Source: Chromera velia (taxonomy: Eukaryota > Sar > Chromeraceae). Taken from it: a stretch of 64,000 bases of DNA. A program made the translations under genes and the position numbers. Below, piece after piece: positions 22,487 to 33,472 of this stretch (its first letter is position 1; every line of letters begins with the position of its first letter). Location: contig JAHBMJ010005731.1 in assembly GCA_018398765.1 (NCBI GenBank), positions 1 through 64,000 on the forward strand, given 5' to 3'. The notes beneath the pieces are model-generated. The model ran no database searches, was not told where the DNA came from, and worked only from the letters and a program-made list of their open reading frames with translations.

Positions 22487-23719
22487 ATAATTTCTTTACA
22501 AGTAGGACAAATCTCTTTATGTAAAACTCATAGAAATTCATTTTTCTATGCATATAAGGTTATATGACGCAATTGGTCATAGATACAGCATAGTATAGCA
22601 TATTGTACTCTATAGCTAGACTGCTAGGAACTCTATATTTGTTAGTGGCTTAGGACTAGGGCTTGGAATCTAGCTTGGAATCTGGCGTCACTAGTTTTAG
22701 GATTTAACCCTCAATCATCATCACCATCATCATATCATATTCAAGTCAAATATTATATAGTTAATTAAAGAATCGTAATAAAGATCCATTATAATTATTT
22801 AAAAGAAATGTTATAAAGATGTATCCAAAATATGAAGACCTATGAGGCTACGACTATTGCTAGCGATTATTGTCCATTACAAGTAATTTGATTGTTTTAC
22901 TAGACTAACACTAGTCCTAGTAGCACTATAGAGAAAAAAAAAGAGATAATATTTATATAAAAAATATTTCATACATATAAGTGTTAATTCAAAAATTGCT
23001 TAAACAACTCTAGTCTGTAGTTATTTACCTACATATTTACGATTTATAACACATCTCTTAATTATGAAAGGGAAAACCGAAACAACAGGTAGTTATGCCC
23101 ATATCATGCATGCAACGGTGCAACAATATTCTAAAAACAATAGTATATCAAAATTAATCAATCAGAATAATATCAACAACAAAATCATTCTAATAATAAA
23201 CCATGAAACAACATTTCAATGGATTTCAACGGGTAGTTTGGCGGGTAAAAATATGTTAAAAAAAAAAATAGCAGGGAATGAAGAGGATGACGTTATGAGG
23301 TGGCGTGGCATGGTTGCCAGTCAACATTACATGAAGCAGCCTCGCTCATGCGCAAGCACGCCTTGCCAGAAGTGGAAGAGTTCGAGAAGAAATGTAGTTG
23401 TTAAGCTAGTTGCCCAATGTTGCCGAGTGAGGGTCCATCTTTAATAATCTGCCTTGCATGCCGTGACTTGCGGAAAGCTAGACGCCTATTATGGGCCGAT
23501 GGCGAGGGCGTATGATGATGATGATGAGCGTTTTTCATCGTTTTTCTTACTTAACGCAGCTTGATGAGAATCATTGAAATGCATGCATGACAACTTTGAA
23601 AAGCATGCAGACACGTCTCGTCACACCATGAACCACATGAAACAAACACCTGCAAACTTTGGAGAGGATTCGACGTTTGAATGGGACTCTAAAAGATGAG
23701 CTCCCACTGCATGCATGTG
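22487..23719. other. AT-rich convergent intergenic region
   Basis: This region lies between the 3' ends of the plus-strand orphan gene and the minus-strand LMBR1-like gene. It is strongly AT-rich to about 23440, with no plausible coding frame; the longest, at 23064-23444, has no recognisable features. The dispersed repeat at 23446-23522 marks the change back to balanced composition. Both 3' untranslated regions must lie here. Confidence 0.55.
23446..23522 (+). repeat. Dispersed repeat, copy 2 of the pair with 1110-1186
   Basis: Same orientation as copy 1 and about 80 percent identical by eye. It shares AATCTGCCTTGCATG, GTGACTTGC, GACGCCTA and GGCGTATGATGATGAT. It sits at the edge of an AT-rich block, as does copy 1. 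Confidence 0.7.
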
Positions 23720-26077
23720 TCATGCTAATCCCAATTCTTTCATTTCTCCCATCATTTGTGCTCTCCCTTTTCCTATTGTGTCAGGCAGTGTGACGCCTTT
23801 ATTTCCTCGTTTTTCTTCCCTTTCTTTACGTGCCTTCTCCTTTTTTTCTTGTCTTGCAGCTTTCTCAGCATTTTTCTCCATTTTAGCCATTGCTTGAAGC
23901 TGTTCGTGCTCGGACGCCTTTGCGAAGTCAGATACGTCTGCGGGCTTATCCCGCGGCCGGATCAAAAGGTAGATGAGCGTCACAAAAGACCATCCAAAGA
24001 GAACGTACACAAAGATGTCGTTCGTGTAAATCCAACTGCACGCAGCATGAGCAAGCATGAACGGGGATTAGACCCTGTGCAAAAAACGAAACGAGAACTT
24101 GCAATTGGATCAGATTCGTTCAGAAGGCAATTAAGCAATTACTCTTAGATCAGGTAGGCTGTCACTAAGCAAGGTTGTCGCTCCGTCATTCACTCACTGA
24201 CCCACTCACTCACCTATTTGCACGCCCAGCCACATGCATGCTCACTTGCGCACTCACTCACTGTTCCTTCCTTCCACTCACTTGCCCACCCCCCACACGG
24301 AGTACTTCTGATCATTCCTCTCCTTTCTTCAAGCACAGACAGACGGTCAGGCAGCCAGTCATACTCTATGCCTTTTTCTTTTCTTCACCTTTTCTGCACA
24401 AAGCTAGCCACACCAAACACACAGGCAGATAGCTAGCTACATAGATAGACAGACAGACAGACAGGAGAAACAGACCCAAGAAAAGTCAGGCGCCTGATTA
24501 ATGTGGAGAAGATTAACTCCGCATCCGTCAGTCTCGCGTAATCGCTGAACGCGCTCTGCAGTTCATTCAACGTTGGTAAGGAAAGGAGGCAGAGAGGCAC
24601 AGGGGCACAGAGGGAGGGGACGGGGGTGATTGAGAGAAATGAAGAAAAACACACAAAGAAAGAAAGAAAGAAAGAAAGAAAGACAAACAGACAGACGGAC
24701 AGACGGACGGACAGACAGACAAGAGAAGAGAGTGTCTTCTCCCCGCCCGGCACGCGCAAGCACTCAGGCACATCGCGCCAAAAAGCAACACTGACATGAA
24801 ACAAGACGACCGCTCTCTCCTCGTGTCTCCTCTACTCTTGTCGTGACTAACCTCTCGATCTGCCTCCGTCCCTCCTCTCTGTTCACCCTCCACTCCCCTA
24901 CCTACCTAAATACTTACCTACCTGAGAGAATTGAATGACTGCTGTTGAAGAGAGGAGGAGCATCGCTGTATTGAAGAGGAAGGACGTGCAGTGGGTGTTG
25001 TGGGGCTCCATCGGGTGGATCGGAAAGAAGAGGAAGATCTGCATTCTCTCTCTCACACACACATACGCACACACGGACAGAAAGAAGGACGGAAGGGAAG
25101 AAGACTCATTTATTCATTCGGTTCATTTAAAGTGCGCTCTACTTTCAACGGGCTTTTCTCGCGTACATATGTCATTCATTGGCATAAAATCCCTCTCACA
25201 TTGATTCCTTTCTTCATTGGGTAGACTTTGTGGAGAGGAAAGAAGCGCACGAAGAGTTTTCGTTGCAATGGTCTTCCCAGAGTTGTAAAATTAAAAAAAA
25301 AGGGATCCAGACTTCCTTCCTTAATGGATATACAGACAGACAGACTTTTGCTTTGTTGACCAAACAAGTACGCAAGCAAGCAGGCGGAGGAGAGAGAACA
25401 AAGCCTCGCCCCTCCCTCCCACTTGGCAAAAATCTCTACCAGCCAAATCTAAGCACCAAGCAACATGAGTGACAGACAAACCATCATATCACATGCACAC
25501 AGGCAAGCAGACTGTGCACGACATGCAGACTGTGCCGCACAGCTTCAAAGCCCCCACCCATGCACCAAAGTTTGAGGCTCAGAGGACGACTCCGTCTCTC
25601 TCTCTCTCTCTCTCTCTCTTCGTGCGGGCAGGTCAAGCCAAACGTTCAAAATCCAGAATGACCAGGTCAATTAATTGTACCCATACATGTGTACCCAACC
25701 CACCCACCCGCATCCCGAACTTGAAGCATCCCTTTATTACACAGGTCAGAAGGTAGAAGACAAGAGTGGCGTACATCGCCAGGCTGATGATGAACACACC
25801 TGCAATGCAAGACCACACAGACAGACAGACAGACAGACAGACTATATGTTTCTTCTTCTTCTCCCTCTTTTTCTTCATGAACACCACAGACAAAAAGAAA
25901 GAAAGAAAGAACAAAGACAAAAGAACAGCACCAACAATCAAACAGCGTGGGCAGGGGGCCCGAAAGGTGAGAGTTAAGCGCCCCTTGCCTCTCCACCTCC
26001 CGACAGACTTTCACGTGATCACTGGTTTCACACGCTACTCCTCTGCTGCTTCCACTCAAGACAAGAAAGAGAAGAAA

Positions 26078-26109
<32 letters not shown>

Positions 26110-26110
26110 G

Positions 26111-26143
<33 letters not shown>

Positions 26144-26188
26144 ACTATATGTTTCTTCTTCCTCTCCCTCCTTTTCTTCATGAACACA

Positions 26189-26221
<33 letters not shown>

Positions 26222-26309
26222 TAGACAGACTATATCCTCTTTTCTTCACTTCACTCTTTCCGAATCGCTTCCTTTCTTTCGGACAGACAGACAGACAGAC
26301 GGACAGACG

Positions 26310-26342
<33 letters not shown>

Positions 26343-26755
26343 ACTATATGTCTCTTCTTGAGATGTAAACAGACAAAACAGACTGACCCGATTGGTCCAT
26401 CAACCAGAGAAGAGAATTTAGGAACGGAGTCACGGGAAGACGCCTGCCGGGTCCCGTGCGGATAATCATGAACAGAAGAATGTGGAGCCACCACATGATC
26501 GAGAGACACCCGGCCAAAATACCCAAAATCAATTTACCTACAGAAACAACCGGATTCTCCCCCCTCCGCTTCATGGAGATATCTAAATGGGCCCACTCTC
26601 TCTCCAGAACGTACACCGCCTGCTGGAATTTGTTGAAGTCCCTTTGCAGCTTCCGATGCGCCCGCTGCCCCCCTCCCCCAAGACCCAACCAGCCTTTCCC
26701 CCCCCCGTCCTTCTTCAAATTTGCGTCACGAACCTTCAAGTCCGCTCCTGCCTGC

Positions 26756-26801
<46 letters not shown>

Positions 26802-28299
26802 GCGCGCGTCAACGCACGCACAGTAAGGAAGGACTAACAGTCTCTCTTTCTCTCTTAACAAAAGGACCGGTGCAAATTGACCGAACCATCCCTTGCCCTT
26901 CCGCCCCCCCGCTGCGCGAAGAGACTCACTTGGCTCTCCACCCCTCAGTCCAAACTTACCTCCTGGAGCTTTCTGGCAGTCTCCCCGAGCGTCCTCTTTC
27001 TCTGACTGCAGTCAACCAACGATCACTTACTTCACTCACTTACACACACACACACACACACACGCACGCACGCACGCACGCACGCACGAAACGAAAGAAA
27101 GTAAGACAGAAAGAAAGAAGGACAGACAGACAGACAGACAGAAAGGATGGGAGGAAAGAAAGAACAAGCAGAGAGGCACACACACGGAGAGACAGACTAT
27201 CGATGTATCGCTTCTTTTTTTCCCCTTTCATTCACTCATTCCGACAGAAAGATAGATCGGGAGAGAAAGAAAGAGATAAAGAAAGAAAACAAACGAATTC
27301 GCAGGAACATATTGAGTCTTCCACCCGTCAGTCCTTTTCGGGTTTTTTTCGCTCTCAAGGCCCACAGGTCAACAAAACGCAAACGACAGAATCCGCAAGG
27401 CAAAGTCGGGGAAGGTGGCACTAGAAAAGGGTACCACGAACAGCTTTCACACAGAAGCTCGCATTACATGTCACGCAGACACAGATGGGGGGGAGGAGGG
27501 AGGCGGAGGAAAAAGAAAGTGAAGAGAAAGGGAGACTCAGGGAGACACTCCGCCACCCACCCACGCACCCAAACGTTGCGATGTCGACTGGTTTCGGGCG
27601 GTCGATGAAGGACAAAATCAGGTCCATCGGCACTGCAGTGAGGCCGATGCCCCCGAAAAGAACGAACAAGAACCAGCCGATGAAGCACACGATGCCGACC
27701 AAGTAGATGTCAAACCTTGCCATGAATTCAAAGGAGAGTGCCGTCACAGTTGCGCACCGATCCCCTCCAGAGTCCGATGCCACCACGCTGCTTCCACACG
27801 CGATTTCATCGAACTCGAAGGTCCCTTTCCCTATCCAGAAATACAACGGCCCCACGAGTACGCCGATGAGGAATAAGGTCAAGGAGGCACGAATCAACCC
27901 CGACACCACAGGCGAGTACTTGGTACCAAACCGGGAATCATCTTCTGCTGCGTAGTAGGTCATGGTGAATGGATAGAGGAAGACCAGCCAGAAGATTGCC
28001 AGGGTGTACATGATGATCCAGAATACGTCCATCTGGAACCCCCCCGGCCGTTGATAGTCGACGATTGAAGAGACATTCAGAGCCAGACCCGGTCGGGCGT
28101 TGTACACATCCATCGGCAGCAGGAGGACCATGATCTGTGCGATGAGAATGCCGACGAGGACAATCATTTTCGAGAAGACCGCACGCAATCCTGCGAAACC
28201 GGCATCGTCCGGGTGTTCGTAGGCGTAGATGATCTTGATGTCGGCAAGGATGAAGAGGCCCACAACGATGAAGAAGCTGAAGAGGAGGAAGAGATCCAT
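23720..28299 (-). CDS. LMBR1-family multi-pass membrane protein
   Basis: Seven minus-strand exons: 28299-27569, 27005-26960, 26751-26388, 25799-25708, 25038-24922, 24555-24476, 24035-23720. They total 1746 bases, giving 581 aa. The start MDLFLLFSFFIVVGLFILAD opens a hydrophobic N-terminus of about five membrane segments. Family hallmarks are MDVYNARPG in the N-terminal half; a central cytosolic coiled stretch (RKLQE to VYVLEREWAHLD); LLTCVIKGCFKFGMR; LFFPIHPMEPHNTHCTSFLF; SAFSDYARLTDAELIF; and a last helix ending LIYLLIRPRDKP. After it comes a charged KKEKARKEREEKRGNK tail. The LMBR1 family comprises about nine-helix membrane proteins, including lipocalin-receptor-like and lysosomal cobalamin-related members; the precise function here is unknown. 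The exon 1 donor could be GTGCGT (used) or GTTTGG six bases earlier. The gene is head-to-head with the transhydrogenase gene. Confidence 0.88.
24655..24725 (+). repeat. Intronic (AAAG)n/(CAGA)n tract
   Basis: This tract is AAAG then CAGACGGA repeats on the plus strand, which read as TTTC and TCTG on the sense strand of the LMBR1-like gene. It lies in the intron between 24922 and 24555. Confidence 0.85.
25809..26355 (+). repeat. (CAGA)n arrays with dispersed CAGACTATATG motif
   Basis: CAGA arrays at about 25819-25843, 26081-26145, 26188-26230 and 26281-26345 each lead into CAGACTATATG or CAGACTATATC. Two copies continue into a 45-base motif (TTTCTTCTTC, CTCCCTC, TTTTCTTCATGAACAC). Relative to the minus-strand LMBR1-like gene, this is the same sense orientation as the copies in the plus-strand orphan gene at 16826-17140. 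Confidence 0.8.
26758..26812 (+). repeat. (CA)n(CG)n alternating tract abutting a 3' splice site
   Basis: A CA run is followed by a CG run of about nine units, purely alternating purine/pyrimidine. On the sense strand of the LMBR1-like gene it reads (CG)n(TG)n and ends seven bases before the exon 3 boundary at 26751. It could adopt Z-DNA and supplies a UG-rich tract to the acceptor. Confidence 0.85.
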
Positions 28300-28669
28300 A
28301 CCGATGGTTTTCGTTGTCCTTCTCTTCGAATGCCCCGTCTCCTTTTCTCTTTCTTGACTGCAACTATGTTTCTGAGCCGTGTCTCGATTCCTCACTCGTG
28401 CGAGAGCAACAAGAGACAGGTGGTGAGTTGAGGCTTTGTTTCAAAGGCTGTGGCACAGGAAGGGCAGGAAAAGAGATGAGGGGTTCACTCAGAAGTGGAG
28501 GAACTGTTGTTTGTTCATGGATACAGAGGAGACGACTGTCTTGAAACAACAGATGGAAGTCGGGAGGCAAAGAATTGGACTTCCTCTCTCATGCAATTTT
28601 CGTTATATCGATACCCGAATTTCTCTAAATTTCTCTGCACGAACCCTCTATGCATCCTACAGACATGCA

Positions 28670-28735
28670 GCTTGCAATGGCTTGCAATGGCTTGCAATGG
28701 CTTGCAAGCATCATGCTTGCAATGCAAGCAATTGC
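28670..28735 (+). repeat. CTTGCAATGG decamer repeat with inverted copies
   Basis: Three tandem CTTGCAATGG decamers (28671-28700) are followed by CTTGCAAGCA and then CATGCTTGCAATGCAAGCAA, so TTGCA and its complement alternate. The stretch can fold on itself. It sits in the shared promoter region. Confidence 0.75.
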
Positions 28736-28874
28736 GAGTGAACGACTCCCAGGCAGTATGGTACAGCCCCCCCCATACATGCAAAGCCCAATTGTTGTTG
28801 ATCTGACGCACGCATGCATGCAGGCGTGCGAACGACCCGGGAAAGCAAAAAAAGAAAGTTTGGTATTCATAACT

Positions 28875-28903
28875 TAGTGCCCCCCGCTTCGCTTGCCGGG
28901 GCA
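28875..28903 (+). repeat. Single arm related to the 4935-5022 hairpin
   Basis: The segment TAGTGCCCCCCGCTTCGCTT followed by GCCGGGGC resembles the right arm at 4985-5022, which shares AGTGCCCC, CGCT, CGCTTT and CCGGGGC. A second hairpin partner was not found nearby, although GTGCCCC and GGGGCAAAGTGC within it are partly self-complementary. Confidence 0.5.
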
Positions 28904-29248
28904 AAGTGCATCATTGCAGGCTCCATGCATGCAGCGGCATGCCGGGGCATATTCCTTGCGTGCGTCAGATGGGCGTGACGTACTTACTATACGCGCGGCG
29001 CCGCCACTATCCGCCACTATACAAGAATTAGCTAGTAATTAACCGAGACGTCGTAGGTTTTTTGTTTTCTGATTCTTCCAGATTCTCATCTCGTCGAGCC
29101 GTCGTGCGATGCCCCTGTACCCTGTCGCGTGATTGATCCGGTACGATTGAAATCACTATCGCAAGCTGAAAGAGAGAAGAGTCTCTCTCGGTGTCTACTT
29201 CTACCTGCAAGTCTTCAGAGAATAACTTGAATTTCTTTCTGAGAAAAG

Positions 29249-29423
29249 ATGAACGGGATCATTGATCTTGACAAGCTTGCCTTCTACTTCTACATCCCTG
29301 CTGCTCTTCTGTTCTGTTTGTCCATTAAGGGCCTCGGGAAACATGAGAGTGCGCAGTGGGGAAACATTCTGGGCATGGTCGGGACTGCCTTCGCAGTTGG
29401 TCCGTCTCCTCTCCTTCTCTATT

Positions 29424-29458
<35 letters not shown>

Positions 29459-30773
29459 CTCCCTCCCCATCTGGATGTAGGTGTGTGCAACCTCGGGTCA
29501 TTCATCCAGACTCAGCAGGGAGAGAGGTCGTTGGTTGTCTCCATCTCTCCTCTTTTCCATCAATTGTCATCATTTGCGCTTTCTGCACAGTTCTCACTTT
29601 CTCTTCCGTGCTTCGAACAGTTCTCTTCAGCGCTCTTCGCCTGTTTCTGTTGTCTCCTCCATAGAATGCAGGAGGAACGCGGCTGCAGGCCTTGTGAGCG
29701 TGGAGCTTCTCTCTCTCGTCCCTTTTCATGCAGCTCCCTGCCTTCATTCCCACTGTGCCCCAAAGGAGAAAGCCGTCTCTTTTCTTTCCAATTGAATTCA
29801 CCTCGTGTCTGGATGCATGTATGGCTCGATGTAACTGGTGCGTTCCATGCAGCCGCCACGATCAGCATTGCCTACATGGAAGAAGCCAGCGGAGGTGCTT
29901 CCTGGTTGATCGTGATCGCCCTCGTTCCTTCCGGGGTTGCCGGGGTCGTGCTGGCCTTTATGGTTCCCATGACTTCCATGCCTGAGATGGTCGGTCAGTG
30001 GGTCAGTGCGCATGCGCAATTCCCCCCTCTCCTCATGAGGCGATACGAGAAGAGGCGAGACAACCTTAGGCTCTCGCTCTTTTCCTCCCTCTTCCCCTCC
30101 TTCTGTGGGGGTGCTGTCTGGCCGTCTGATCACATTTGGAAGGAATTATGTGCAGTTGGCTGTCGCGGCTTCGAATGAATGCATGGATGGTGAGGCACGA
30201 ATTCATGAACAACTGTATGGATATATCGCATGCAGGTGGGTCTCTTGAATGCCTTTGGAGGTCTGGCCGCCGCCTTGGCCTCTTTCGGGACATACCACGA
30301 GGCTGTCGACGTCCCAGAGACGTGGAAATGGAGCACAGAGCCCACGCTCAACGTGAATACATGGTATTTTGCTCTGTATGTGAAGCAAATTGTCACCTAC
30401 CTCGGGGTCTTCGTCGGGTGAGTGAGTGCTGTCCTTTCTTTCTTTCCTCTTTCCTTGCTTGTCTTATTCCATCGCTTCCTTCCGTTCTTTCCCCCTTTGC
30501 GCCCTTCCCTTCTTCCTTCCTTCCTTCCTTCCTTTCGTTTCTCGAGTAGGTCGAGTCTCTCCGAAATGCAGGGAATGAGAAATATGCTCTTGCAGTAGGT
30601 TCTCTCTCTGTCCTACAACCCCCCCTCTCTCTCTGTGTCGTGTTGGGCTTCTTGCATCCCCCTTTGTCAGGCTTTCTCTCCTTCGCATTCTTTCAATCAA
30701 TCCTGATTCCCCCCACGCTTCCAGTTCTGTCTGTCTGTCTGTCTGTCTGTCTGCCTGTCTGTGTCTGTCTGCC

Positions 30774-30805
<32 letters not shown>

Positions 30806-33441
30806 GTGTGTGTGTGTGTGTGTGTGTGTCTGTCTGTCTGTCTGTATGATCTCGATCAATCATGGTGTTCCTCCTCCTCTTCCAGCTGCGTGACGTTCTC
30901 GGGTTCCGTGCTGGCGATGTTGAAACTCCAGGGCACGATCAAGAAAAGATTCGAGTATGGGTATGTCAGTCAGTCAGTCAGTTAGGCTTTCAGAAGAAAA
31001 AGAAGAAAGAACAAATGCAGGTTGCTTTCTACCATCATCATTCTTGCTGTCAAAAAACAGACAGTGGGAAAGAAAGACGCGTCTCCCTCAATCCGGAGAC
31101 GATCTGCATGTTCTTCCTTCCTACTGGGGGGGGAGCATGTGGGGGCAGCAGAGGGAATGGAAAGAAAGTATGGGATGGGTAAGGATGGCAATGCCCGGTG
31201 CAAGAGATGCGGGGGGCTGGCATGCTCATAAGAGGTATACAGCACTAGTGTGTGCTGGCTTGCTGCTTCTCGTCTCAAAGGGCGAACTCAACTCCCGGGG
31301 TCCTCCCTCACTGTCCATGCATCCGACCGCGTCTCTCTCTGCGAGCTGGTCTATTTGTCTTTCTGTCTTCTCCGTCCCATGCACTTTGTTGTTCTCTTCG
31401 TGCAGCGGGATGCACATCGTCAGCATCCTCACTTTCATCCTGGTCGGTCAGTCAGTCAGTCACTCAGTGAGTCAGCGAGTCACTGAATCAGTCAGTGAGT
31501 CAGCGAGTGACTCAATGAGTCACTCAGTGAGTCAGTCAGTCAGTGAGACAGTGAGTCAGCCAGGTGACTAAAAACAAACAAACAAACAAGCAAATGTGGG
31601 TTGACGTGGGGTGACCTTCTCTTGAAGAAGCCGTGCACGTGCTCCTCTTGCGTTGTGCAAGTCTGCCTGCATGCGTGCGTTGGGGCACATGTCCCTGCGA
31701 TGAGCATGCAAGAGTTTTCCTTTCCAGCCTCTTGAGTGACGGTCTGAGGTTCGCTGTATGTGTTCTGGTTGTTCGTTCAGTGGTGTGTGGGGGGGGTGTC
31801 GCTAGGTTGAAGGTGCTGGAATCGTGGTGGTCCTTACGCTGGAATCGGTGTCGCTACGTATTGGTCGTTATGTTGTCGCTGGCATCGTCCTCCCTCCCTC
31901 GGTTTCTTCATTTTTGTCTCAAACTTGTGTTCAATTCGTTTGTTCAATATGTCTTTATTCAAGTCAAGGTGGTTTGCCTGCATGTGTGTGCGTGCCTGTG
32001 TGTGTGCGCGCGCGCGCGCGTGGGAAGAGAGAAAGAGAGAGAGAGCCTTCATCTCACTTGCTGCCCTCATTCCGACAGACAAACAAACAAACACTCACTC
32101 CCTTGCCCCTCCCCTGAGACGCGCGCATGCTCTCACTCGCTTGCCCCTCCCTTGCAGGTCGGAGTCTTCCTCGTCCTCTTCCTGGCCTTCCAGGGCCCTG
32201 ACACAATTCAGATCGGGGCCGGGTTTCTGGCTCTGGGTGCTGCGGTGTCTTTGTTCATGGGTATCCACTCAGTGGGCGCAATCGGGGGTGCAGACATGCC
32301 GGTGGTGATCTCGGTGCTCAACTCGTGCTCCGGCTGGGCAGGGGTGCTCGCTGGGTTTGCATCCGAGAACTCTCTGCTTGTCATCGCAGGTGGGTGCATG
32401 CATGGGGGAGTGAGCGCATGGGGGTTGGTTGGGGATTCGCTGTAGGTGACGTTTGCTTCTTCTGTGAAAAGAAGGAAAAACATTTTTTTTGTATTATTTT
32501 CTCTTCTGTCTGTCGATCTGTCTGTCTGTGTGGAAAAAAATAATCTGAGAGCGTGTCTGGGAGGGTGACCGAGACAGGGTGTGGATCGCATGGCGGGGAG
32601 AAGCGGGGGGACGGTGGGTGGTTGCTGAGACAGGGCTGGGCTCAGTTGAGTTACAACAAACAGTGTGCCTAGAGCGATTGAAAGTAATTTCATTTGGTCC
32701 TTTTGCCTTTCAGTCTGTGTGTTGGTGCATTTGTGTATGTGTGCGTGCGTGCGTGCGTGCGTGTGTGTGTCGTTTCTTTCTTTGTTGACGTTCCTGAAAG
32801 GAGGCGTGGAGCAGTCTTTTTGAAGACAGTGCAGATTGTTGATCATTTTGACCCTACAGCAGTGTCTCTTGAGACGATTTTTTCCTTCCTTCCTTCCCTT
32901 TGTTTTTGGGGGGCCCATCCATGCAGGCGCCCTTGTGGGAGCTTCGGGTGCAATTTTATCGTACATTATGTGCAAGGCCATGAACCGTTCTCTGATGAAC
33001 GTGCTCATCGGGGGGTTCGGAGAGAAGCACGGGGGCGGGGCTGCAAGCAAGAGCAAGGGAGACGGCGAGGCACTTGTTGCAAAGGAAATCAACGTAGACG
33101 AGCTGACGGACAACCTGCTGGACGCCAAGGAGGTAGTGATCATTCCCGGCTATGGCATGGCCGTGGCACAGGCCCAGCACGCGGTCTCGAAGGTGACGGA
33201 CATTTTGAGAGACCAGGGCGTCAACGTGAGATTCGCGATTCACCCTGTGGCAGGCAGACTGCCTGGTCACATGAACGTCCTCCTTGCAGAGGCCAAGGTA
33301 CCCTACAACGTCGTGTACGAGATGGACAAGATCAACCCGGACCTGCCGGAGACAGACGTGGCCATCGTGATGGGTGCAAACGACATCGTCAACCCGGCAG
33401 CCGAAGAGGACCCGGACAGCGACATTGCAGGTCTGTCTGTC

Positions 33442-33472
<31 letters not shown>

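Larger units (their letters stand above)
28300..29248. promoter_or_regulatory. Bidirectional promoter region, LMBR1-like gene and transhydrogenase gene
   Basis: This is 949 bases between two divergent start codons and should contain both promoters and 5' untranslated regions. No TATA box can be named with confidence. Recognisable sequences are a short direct/inverted repeat cluster (28670-28735), a GC-rich arm related to the 4935-5022 hairpin (28875-28903), and a GC spot near 28996 (CGCGCGGCGCCGCC). Short open frames here are not supported. Confidence 0.45.

Noticed and set aside
23064-23444. 126-residue frame in the AT-rich convergent region
   Set aside because: It is Asn/Ile-rich as expected from AT bias, with no domain and no splice partners.
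25633-25941. Minus-strand open frame treated as one exon with a Cys/Leu/Ser-rich start
   Set aside because: Only 25799-25708 is coding; the rest translates the CAGA array and intron.
27421-27560. Extension of LMBR1 exon 1 beyond 27569 (reads Ser/Leu-rich)
   Set aside because: A good GTGCGT donor at 27568 joins in phase to the next exon, whereas the extension becomes low complexity and lacks family similarity.
29400-29852. Continuous frame through the first transhydrogenase intron (29249-30178 open)
   Set aside because: The sequence loses all PntB similarity between AFAV and [10 protein letters not shown], and a phase-1 GT-AG intron restores the family sequence exactly.
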